From: Haematobia irritans
Taxonomy: Eukaryota; Arthropoda; Insecta; Diptera; Muscidae
NCBI RefSeq assembly: GCF_050003625.1
Contig: NC_134399.1
Location: 146,128,473 to 146,192,472 of the forward strand
Direction of reading: 5' to 3'
DNA length: 64,000 nucleotides
The notes beneath the pieces were generated by a model. It saw only the letters and a list, made by a program, of their open reading frames with translations, did no database searches and was not told where the DNA came from. The position numbers and the translations under genes were made by a program. This document shows, in pieces, positions 55,952 to 64,000 of this stretch. Within the stretch, counting starts at the first letter, position 1; each line of letters starts with the position of its first letter.

Positions 55952-57319
55952 CAGAGACCGTAACGGTTATAAGTGCTATCAAAAAAGTTATTTTTTAATC
56001 GTTATTTTGTGACTAAAAAATAAAAGCTCGAATGAAACTGTTAAAAAGATACTTTTATTTATCCGTCATAAATAAAACACTTTTTATGAGTTTTATTTTT
56101 CCTTCAGAAAATGATACTCTTTTTTGGAGTTTTATTATTTTCTTCGGAAAATAAAACTCTTTTTTGGAGTTTTATTTTTTCTTCGGAAAATAGAACTCAT
56201 TTTTAGACGATAAAGGTGAGTACTATGTTCGGGGTTTTCACCAAAACACTAAATTAAAAGTACAAATATATTTAGGAAGACGATTATATTTTGATCAAGT
56301 CTTGCAAAATAATGGGTGGAAAAGATCCAAGCAATTGATTGTAAATAATTTTATATTTCTAAATTAATTAATTAAAAAAAGTAACCGTGAAAACAAGCTG
56401 GTTTTCAGCTTGAAAACTGAACATAGTACTCAGCTTAAGTTAAAAATTATTTTAGGAACATGACTAGTCATCTTAATTTACCTTTACCGTAGACGGGATG
56501 GAATTCATCCTACTTGATGCTAAAAAGCTTAATGCGTTATAAATCCTTCTGATTGAAAAATGTCGATGCCGCGCTTAATCTAAGTCTGTCAGAATGGGAA
56601 AGCCCTCTTGGAGCAAGCAGAGCGATTATTTTATAGCGATTTCTTTAAAATATGGCTTCAAATTAAGCTAGAAATTCGTCGAAGCCGCCAGCTCAGAATT
56701 TCTGACAATATTAGAAGGGCGTGAAAACTTGCTGCTAAAACATCCAACACTCCTTGCAGGCTTATATTTGGATCCGCGTCTTCAGCGCATCATAGCGAAG
56801 GAGCCTGCAACCCAAGTAAGCGTGGGAAGAGCATTCTCTGCTCCTAAATTGGTAATGAGCGACCTGTGTTTAAATCTTTCCGTTGAATATTTGGAAAAAA
56901 TATGTTCGTTAAATTAAATAAATAAACGAATACAAACTTTATGTGAGATAAACTCAATAAAACAAGAAATTGTAAAAAAAAAGAATATGAGTGTTATTTA
57001 AGACGAAAAAAATAAAACTCCTGAAATGAGTTTTATTTTCCGAAGAAAAAAATAAAACTCCAAAAAAGAGTATTATTTTCTGAAGGAAAAAATAAAACTC
57101 ATAAAAAGAGTTTATTTATGACCTTTTATTTTTACGTTAAAAAATAACCGTTAACTTTGGAGTTGGGAGTGTCTTTTTAATATCACCATAGATATTGAAA
57201 GAGCTTTCCGAGATGAATCTATTGGTATATGACAATATAGGTCTCCGTTGACTCTAACATGAAGAGTTTTTGAGTTTAAATTTTCTGGATAACAGTTATT
57301 TACGGTCCCTGAAATTTTG
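55944..57319. mobile_element. hAT element (deletion derivative) with 8-bp TSD
   Basis: The element is 55952-57311 (1360 bp). AAATTTTG flanks both sides (55944-55951 and 57312-57319). Ends: CAGAGACCGTAA at the left, CAGGGACCGTAA at the right (reversed), the CAGNG start typical of hAT. Subterminal arms at about 56060-56215 and 56985-57130 are inverted arrays of GAGTTTTATTTTTTCTTCGG-type words, plausible transposase-binding repeats. It carries a transposase relic at 56640-56917 and inserted into 29-bp satellite. Confidence 0.93.
56640..56917 (+). pseudogene. hAT transposase, C-terminal dimerisation region, internally deleted
   Basis: The frame from 56729 reads LLKHPTLLAGLYLDPRLQRI, then PATQVSVGRAFSAPKLV, then LCLNLSVEYLEKICSLN and a stop. 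The second piece matches the hATC motif (P.T...VER.FS..K..) that mediates multimerisation; the usual Glu before Arg is Gly. Between RLQRI and PATQVS an intact protein would have about 100 more residues, so the gene has an internal deletion as well as lacking its N-terminal two thirds. Upstream sequence from 56640 reads as related coding sequence in other frames. Confidence 0.85.
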
Positions 57320-57345
57320 TCAAGATTTTATTTCTTGAAGATACC

Positions 57346-58546
57346 TCTATCAGATTCGCAAAAGGGCTTCCCCAATAAGTTCAAACGCATGCAAAAGGCT
57401 ATATATTTAAATGGAATGGAACAAAGATCAATATGTGTTACATCCTACAAATTGAAAATTAACATCCACATCTTCCCAAAAGTTAGTGTTTCAAGTGTTT
57501 CAAAGTAGTAATAAAAAGTAAATATTTTTATGTAAGATAAATTTTTACGACTCTTCTTCACATGTAACCATTTATTATGTGCAATGAAAACATAGATCTT
57601 AATATTAAAATCCACTGACATACTTCTTTTAATTTCAAACTACATACAAAAAAAAAACAATTTTTACGTGAAATTTTGTTTTGAAGGAAATAAAGTATAT
57701 CATAAACAAATATCCATATGTCTCTATTGAGTGAATGGGATAAAATTGTCACACATGGCGCACCGCACCCTACCAACTAATAGTTCCGCCACATTGAGAT
57801 ATATATTTTTATAGTGGTTTTTATGATCGAAATTTATGGTTGTGACCTAAACATCAATAACACCCACTATTGATGACACATAAACCGACTAATTTTTTAT
57901 AAAACTAAAGTATTAGAATGCTTTTATATATTAATAAAATTTGTTTGGTGTTTCTAGAGAAGACTTTTTTAACAGAGACATGCTAAAAATAAGCCCAAAT
58001 ACTTCTTAGAAACTTTTAATTTTAAAATTTCTTAAGTAAATGCAAGAGGTGATGATCACTAGTGAAGGTGGGAATTTTCTTCTCTTATTGAATGGCTGCC
58101 ATTAAATAAATCGAAAATATTTGCTTATAAATTGACACATTATTACTAGATTTATGTGGAATGAGTTCACTGAGTCAGAACATGAGATTCCAGGAATAAT
58201 CTTTGGATATTGAAAGTGATAATCCACTATAATGTTGAAGAACAGGGAAATATGATTTTTACTAGATTGATGGGCGTTATCTGTTTACCCAGATAAAAAG
58301 ATGGACGATTTTTTATACGGCCCACATAAAACCAATTTGCGGAGGATAATGTGGTAACCTGCACCAATAATTCTTCGAATTGGAATTCAACAGAAACAAA
58401 GCAATACGTTCAAAAGATATTCGATGTGTAAAGTAGAATTTTGTATAATAATTAAAGTTAATTATTGACTATCATTATCCAGAACACAATAATGGCCAAG
58501 TTTGCAAAATCTTAATTATTTTGTAAATATTAAAAAAATCCTCCCA
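57346..58546. other. No gene seen
   Basis: Unique A+T-rich sequence; open frames at 57317-57508 (+) and 57558-57776 (-) have no recognisable motif. Confidence 0.4.
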
Positions 58547-59158
58547 TTCACTCAAAAAAAGTTTACTTAGATCCAAAGATTTTGACCTTCCCTTAAGGAT
58601 TTTGGTGTTAATTCCGAGCGGCTTCTTTAAAATAAAGAAATTTTGTAGCGACCTATCTGGCATTAGGACCAATAAAATTAAAATTAGGATACAGATCTCA
58701 TTTATCAAATTTTCATTATCTTTTCGCGGTTTATTAATAAAGGCACTCACGTACAAACAAATGCCAGTTTAAAAATCCAAATTATAACGGATACTTCAAA
58801 GAAAAAAATGTTTTCTTAGTTCCAAAAAAACTTTAAACCAAAGACGCTAAATCCTCAAAATAAGTCTTACCCTATATTCAAAGCGTTTTTATCTTAAATC
58901 TTAAATTTCAATTTCAAAAATGTGGTTTTTTACTTTAAGGAAAATTAGCCTTAGTTCAAAGACATGCGACTTTAACGGAGGGACTCAAATTTACAAAATT
59001 TGTGTCCTAAATATAAAGAAAAAGTTTTTGAAGCAAGGATTATAAACTTTATTCTAATTAAAATTTCATTATTTTAAAGAAATTTATTTTGTAAATTTCG
59101 CATCCTAAAATTTAGGTTGCGTAATCTTTAATATCATGTAATTATTTTTTTCAGTGTT
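58547..59158. mobile_element. CAC...GTG MITE with 2-bp TSD
   Basis: The element is 58549-59156: left end CACTCAAAAAAAGTTTAC, right end ATTATTTTTTTCAGTG, TT on both sides. The interior resembles the CACTGAAAA family only loosely. Non-coding; a 93-codon minus-strand frame (58475-58756) crosses its left end and is not a gene. Confidence 0.6.
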
Positions 59159-59382
59159 CATATAACATTTTGCTCTGGGAGGTTATCATTATATCTCAGA
59201 AAAAAGGAATCTATGTTATGGGAGAAATGAACTATTTCGTGCGAAAATGTAACTAAATTGTATTACATTTTTTGAGATTTATAAAATTAACAAAAAAAAT
59301 GTTTTTTTTTTGTTTTTTCTTGCAAAGCAAAAATAAACTAAAAATAAGGAATAAATCTTAGGCGTTAGATTATTCCCATCTT
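59159..59382. other. No gene seen; MITE-related fragment
   Basis: AATGAACTATTTCGTG near 59227 resembles the body of the 24792 element. Contains a T-run at about 59301-59310. Confidence 0.35.
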
Positions 59383-59756
59383 AGTGGCCATATACCAACA
59401 CCATGTACCAAATTTCAGCCGGATCGGATGAAATTTGCTTCTCTTAGAGCAATCGCAAGCCAAATTTGGGGGTCCGTTTATATGGGGGCTATACGTAAAA
59501 GTGGACCGATATGGCCCATTTGCAATACCATCCGACCTACATCAATAACAACTACTTGTGCCAAGTTTCAAGTCGATAGCTTGTTTCGTTCGGAAGTTAG
59601 ATTTCAACAGACGGACGGACGGACATGCTCAGATCGACTCAGAATTTCACCACGACCCAGAATATATATACTTTATGGGGTCTTAGAGCAATATTTCGAT
59701 GTGTTACAAACGGAATGACAAAGATAATATACCCCCATCCTATGGTGGAGGGTATA
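59383..59756 (-). mobile_element. DINE-type element, left block, minus orientation
   Basis: The left end (reversed, CCTATGGTGGAGGGTATA) is at 59736-59756. The conserved block contains a (GACG)n tract at 59610-59625, and about one 153-bp unit remains at 59390-59470. The rest of the element is missing. The unit-unit junction word CAATCGCAAGCC matches that at 12030, so the two may be a subfamily. Confidence 0.85.
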
Positions 59757-60153
59757 AAAATACATTAGTTAAAAATTAAACAATTAATATTAACTATTAG
59801 TTAATTTTAACATCGGTTTAACAACTGATTTTTTCTGCACGGACGAAAATATGTATGTATGTATGGAACCCAAATTTTTTAACACAATTTTTTTCATGTT
59901 TCAACAATACAAACAATATTTTGTTTGGAGCAATCCTGAAAATATATATGCTTGAAGCAAAATGTGTTTTGGGTATATGTTTTAGAAGCGATTTTTTTTT
60001 TTTTGAGGGTGTGTACAACTATTTCGTGTTTCCTTCTAAAGTTAGCATGATTTAAATACCCAGATGGACGGACATCGCTAGATGGACTCAAAATTTCACC
60101 ACGTCGAAGCATATATATCGGGTTTAAGCATACAAAGTCTTACAGCCTGTTTC
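59757..60153. other. No gene; weak DINE-like fragment
   Basis: About 60058-60120 has AGATGGACGGACATCG and CAAAATTTCACCACG, a diverged piece of the left block of a DINE-like element. The rest is unassigned. Confidence 0.45.
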
Positions 60154-60814
60154 TGCACTGAAAAAAATATTGTCGTGAGGTCAAAGATTTCATGTCTTTA
60201 AAATACGAATGCAAATTTTGCTTAGCATAGAAGACGCATTTCTCTAGTATAAAGTTTTTTTCCTTGACCAAAGGTCGATAAACTTTTCAATGAAGTCGTA
60301 TTGTCCTTATAATTAAGTGATTTGATTTAAAAATGGATATCATAACATGAAAGCAAAAATGTTTGGGCTAAGGTCAACTTGACTTTAATAATTTAGAAAA
60401 AATCTTTAAATTTAATGAAATTGTCTTTAAATTTGTTGTCTTTTTAAATCTTGACTACAAAGCAAAAAATCGTTCAAATATAGGACATGTTTTTCAACAC
60501 TTTATTTTAAAGACGTTTTTTACTCGAAATACAGCATAATTTCTACTAGAAGTCGAGTCTTAATTTGGAAAATAAAGTCGTCGTTAACTTGTTTTTAAAG
60601 GACTTTGATAGCATATGAAGAAAAAAAGCTGAAAAAGCGAAAAATTAAAATTTGCTTCCTAGAAGCAAGTACACAAAACCCGATTTTAAAAGAGAATTGT
60701 GTCTTAAAAGTATCCTTACTTGTATTCTCCGCTTCTTTGGCTCGGAATCAATACCAAATTTTTTAAAGTAAAGACAAAATCTTTGGAACCGGGTATGCTT
60801 TTTTTTTCAGTGTG
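60154..60814. mobile_element. 657-bp CACTGAAAA MITE with 2-bp TSD
   Basis: The element is 60156-60812: left end CACTGAAAAAAATATTGTCG, right end GCTTTTTTTTTCAGTG, TG on both sides. Closely similar to 20901-21521. Interior non-coding with many short T- and A-runs. Confidence 0.85.
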
Positions 60815-62374
60815 TATGTCGAACGAGCTCTATCGATCAACTGAAATGCATAGAAACAGCTGATTTTTTTGGTTATAAATTCAACTGTTGCTATTAAATT
60901 TCGCTTCAGTAGAAAGTACTAATTTCTTCTTGTGTGATTACTTCACAATTTCGCTTAATTTAAGGTTCCACACAGCTAATAGGCGTTAAAAAAATAGTGA
61001 ATTTGGAGTAGCAGATTCCTCACTAATGGAAGTTACGCTATCAACAATATCTGAATGTTACATTTTTTTGCCATGATTCCCTTCATCTAAACCAATCCCA
61101 TTGTGCAGACAATGAATAATATAGTGAAGTATCGACATTAAAAAGACAACCACTGTAGCAGCAAGATAACCTGTTTTAAAAATAAAAAACATAAAAAAAG
61201 TACAAAAAGAATCTTCTCTTCTTGTTAACGATAAAATTGTAATCGCATCTTAAAAATCGCAATACCAATACCGAGACAAACAAAAGTGGATGGATGATGC
61301 GATTGAAAGGCAAAATCAAGGGAAGGACGGATATATAAAACAGAAGGAAATAAGAAAAATGTTCTCGCGCAAGCCAATAAACCTAGTAAAAGCTAAATGA
61401 AACATAAGCCAAGGAGTTGAGATTATGATTGTTGGATCTGTTGTTTAATATATGTCCGTCCGTCTATTAACAACATACCTGTTCATAAACTCATGTTTAG
61501 CCAAGCGTCCAGGTATTTGTTCGTCCGTCTATCTAACACAAGCTATAAAATGAATATAACACGAAAAGCCAAACACACACACATACTTACACATGTCTAT
61601 AAAATTTCACACAGATTAAAATACAGTTGAAAGTTCTTACAGATGATTTCCCCTGGCCTCCTTTATGCTCGCATGCCGTCCCATGCTCATCCAAGAGGTC
61701 TTCAATACAACTTTGCACAAGGATTTCTTTTCTTCAAACGTTTCATTGTCGTTTTATAGCAATTTATTATGCATAGCTCATTCTTTGGTTCAATAAAAAT
61801 AAATGCTCCTATGTCGAAACTTATTTTATACTAAGGTGAGTGAGGATTGGGAAGAGAAAAGAGGGAGAGAAGAGACTTTCTTGATAATCCACTTCGCCAT
61901 CATAACTGCCGACCGATTTCTTTTTAACCAACAATTTTATGGGTTTCTCTAAGTCCATTATAAATCAAAATGCACCCAACCTTCTGTGTGTTGTATTACA
62001 CCATCACCTTTGTGAAATGCAGCAAAGAAATTCATATGAATTATTTTCTAGGTAAGTTATGATAATTTTCTTTCCAATGTTGTTGACCACACCAGGTGGT
62101 GGTAAATTTTCTATTCTTGGAAATCAGTTTGTGATTAGACGAATATGTCTGACTTGCTGTCTAAGCTTTGTAATTTTAAATTTATTTAAATATAAATTTC
62201 CAGATGGGTTTATTCCCTCATGATACTGCTAATTAAAGAAGAACTTGGACTCGACAAATAAAGTGACTCGCCTGTCGAAATAGAGAAACCCAAATCAATT
62301 TTCTTTCGATTGAAATATGAAGGAAAGCTCTCGTTCGATATACCTGAATAGGGCAGTAAATATTTTTTTATTAT
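60815..62374. other. No gene seen; CA microsatellite
   Basis: A (CA)n tract lies at about 61571-61583. Words TGTCCGTCCGTCTATTAAC (61454) and TTCGTCCGTCTATCTAAC (61519) form a small imperfect direct repeat. No motif-bearing frame on either strand. Confidence 0.4.
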
Positions 62375-62640
62375 TATTAAAGAAAATTTCGTATTTTGAA
62401 GGAACGAAATGAAGTTAGAAAATGTTTCTTTAAAGCCAAACGAAGTTCAAGAGATGGACGCAATTTTTGATAATTTCAACAAATTTTGAACTATTTCGAG
62501 GAAAATTCAAATGTAGTTCAATTTTATGTTTCGTTTGTGTATAACCTTTTTTTCTTATTTAGTTTATTTAACTAAAGAAAACAGAAAAATATTAACGTGA
62601 AAGAAACTTTCTCATATTGGGAAATTTTTAACTAAAACAT
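62375..62640 (+). mobile_element. Fragment of the 24792-type MITE
   Basis: Body words AAGTTCAAGAGATGGACGCA, GAACTATTTCG, TCGTTTGTGTATAA and GAAACTTTCTC match the 24792-25295 element. Ends not preserved. Confidence 0.6.
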
Positions 62641-62659
62641 AATACAAAGGTTGGCGTTT

Positions 62660-62740
62660 ATATTTCGGGATTGTGCAACACTAGTATTGCAATCTGCCTA
62701 CTGACAGCTCTATCGTAAAGCTTGACGGTTTTGTTGTTGT
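62660..62740 (+). mobile_element. Mariner-type leader, split by hAT element
   Basis: GCAACACTAGTATTGCAATC, CTGACAGCTC and GTAAAGCTTGA parallel 4308-4350. The continuation (TGTTTACAGCAATTTAAA) lies at 63964-64000 beyond the hAT element and runs off the window. Confidence 0.7.
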
Positions 62741-63971
62741 CAGTGTTGCCAGTATTTTTCGGGCTCTTGTTTCCAAAATAGAACGATTTTTTTTCATTAC
62801 CTCATGACATTCAACTGACAAGCAACGCAATGCAATTTAAAAAACGTTTATTTGATCATTATTCAAATGTACAATAAATATAGTAAATCAAAATCAGTTT
62901 CATTTATATTTTTTTTTTTGTTTTTTTAATAATTGTTATTTATCTTCATTTTTCTTTTTATATATTAATTTTTTTGTGATATTATTATTTGATTAATTCA
63001 TTCATTAATTATTCACTCATTGAATTTATTACTTTAATTTATATTTTTTTTTCTTAAATTTATTTATACACTTTATTTGTCATTTTTATTTTCTTTTTTA
63101 CTCAAACAAACAATTGTTGTAGTTATTTATTTTTATTTTATTTTAATTTAATAATTTTAAATTAATAATATAAGGATGTTATTGTTGGACACTAAATGCC
63201 TGTACTGTAATTATAAGAATTAATTCTTGTTGTGCAGGTTATTAAAATACACAATAAAAAAATAAAAAAAGAACGATTTTATCCCCAAATTAATTTAAAA
63301 TTCCCCACAAAAATCCCCAATACAGTTTTTGGCAAGGTTTTTGAAAAGTAAAGGAATAGGCTCTGCTGTAAAAAAATCCGTCATTATTTAAAAATTGGAA
63401 AATATGCAATTTTTGTTATACCAGTTTGCGAGATAAAATAAGATTAAGATTTCAAACCACAAAACCAAGAGACAGGTGCTCAAAATATTATCCTATACAA
63501 TTCCTCATTAATTATTGGTATAAAAAACATCGAATTTATATCTTATGCAAATCGTTTTCTAAATGCTCGAGAAATAAAAATTATATGCATGGTATATATT
63601 TTTCAAATCAGTGATGTACGCAAATGAGGGGCCAGAACTTCGACCCCAGTCCTTACGAAATAATTTCACAATAGTAAAAAAGTAAATTGTAAAGTAGCTC
63701 TTGGAATAGGTTTTTTTTATTTGAAAGACTCTCTGTACTTCTTTAAGCCGCTTTTTAAAAATGTAGAAGTACAGAATTTCATATAAACCATAACTCAAAA
63801 TCTGATTTATTATACTGTCCACATTTCGAAAAATCCCCATAAAAATCCCCCAATATGTGGAAATTCCCCACCAAATCCCCAAGTCCCCAACTCAAAAAAT
63901 TTGTCCCCACCCACGAAAAAATATCCCCGATTTGGAAAAAAATCCCCAATACTGGCAACACTGGTTGTTGT
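62733..63971. mobile_element. hAT-type non-autonomous element with 8-bp TSD
   Basis: The element is 62741-63963 (1223 bp). GTTGTTGT flanks both sides (62733-62740 and 63964-63971). Perfect 16-bp inverted ends CAGTGTTGCCAGTATT. The right subterminal region holds many TCCCC words (63835-63950), typical of hAT transposase-binding repeats. No transposase frame survives. A retroposed sequence sits inside at 62791-63269. Confidence 0.93.
62780..63280 (+). mobile_element. Retroposed sequence with A-rich tail and 11-bp TSD
   Basis: AGAACGATTTT occurs at 62780-62790 and 63270-63280. Between them lie 479 bp ending in AATACACAATAAAAAAATAA and more A's, directly before the second copy: the signature of target-primed reverse transcription. 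The interior (62900-63165) is extremely T/A-rich; the last ~90 bp (GGACACTAAATGCCTGTAC onward) look like a LINE or mRNA 3' end. No coding sequence, so a 5'-truncated LINE or a transcript 3' end. Confidence 0.75.
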
Positions 63972-64000
63972 TTACAGCAATTTAAAACATTAATTTCGTT

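Noticed and set aside
63426..63961. Frames at the right end, including a Gly/Trp-rich minus-strand one
   Set aside because: They translate the TCCCC-rich subterminal repeats of the hAT element; no transposase motif.

Overview
The window is A+T-rich eukaryotic DNA packed with transposable elements. I find no supportable host protein-coding gene, no functional tRNA or rRNA and no prokaryotic feature in 64 kb. The repeat content points to an insect, most likely a calyptrate (muscid-type) fly: tRNA-derived SINEs with a TAGGT-type tail, Helitron/DINE-1-like elements carrying (GTCY)n tracts, Tc1/mariner relatives including a DD41D (rosa-type) group, and hAT elements. The host assignment is inference. 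The sequence could be intergenic or intronic. || Main players. (1) DINE-type elements, tentatively Helitron-like: one end reads TATACCCTCCACCATA, followed by a conserved block with a (GTCY)n microsatellite, tandem 153-bp units, a tract of 29-bp units, and a terminal block with a GC hairpin ending in CTTGTT. I call the TATACCC end 'left' and that orientation '+'. Copies or parts lie at 1-902, 3003-4250, 11763-13103, 18248-19216 (-), 21764-24124, 28394-30930 (foldback), 30930-33138, 42497-44676, 44941-46835 and 59383-59756 (-). Two related families lie at 15541-16943 (-) and 24125-25820. (2) The 29-bp unit also forms two free-standing arrays, 37107-41370 and, in opposite orientation, 50153-54189, plus a smaller one at 55369-55951. 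(3) SINEs at about 5862, 6873/7802, 9185, 9409, 13659, 16458 and 47595, several with clear 10-11 bp target-site duplications (TSDs). (4) DNA transposons with readable termini and TSDs: rosa-like DD41D copies (34156-35077, 48893-49825), hAT elements (55952-57311, 62741-63963, and a hAT-like one at 28905-29748), a family with CAC...GTG ends and 2-bp TSDs (6969, 24792, 58549, 60156), and small MITEs (17663-18085, 35326-35532). (5) Broken mariner, maT-like and LINE pieces. || Layout. 1-5.8 kb: DINE-type copies and a mariner remnant. 5.8-10 kb: SINEs nested with other elements. 10.5-13.4 kb: a long-inverted-arm element holding a DINE-type copy. 13.6-19.2 kb: SINEs, a second DINE-like family, and a rosa remnant split by a MITE and by a DINE-type copy. 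20.9-25.8 kb: CAC...GTG elements and two DINE-type elements end to end. 28-33 kb: a foldback DINE-type element with an internal hAT-like MITE, abutting a 2.2-kb copy. 33.9-35.5 kb: mariner and rosa pseudogenes and a MITE. 37-54 kb: satellite arrays in opposite orientation, enclosing two more near-identical DINE-type copies and a rosa element. 55-64 kb: hAT elements, one holding a nested retroposon. || Nothing acts as an operon or pathway. The story is layered transposition, in which nested insertions give a relative chronology. The best candidate for something under-described is the modular DINE-type family and its 29-bp palindromic satellite, which occurs both inside the elements and as stand-alone arrays.
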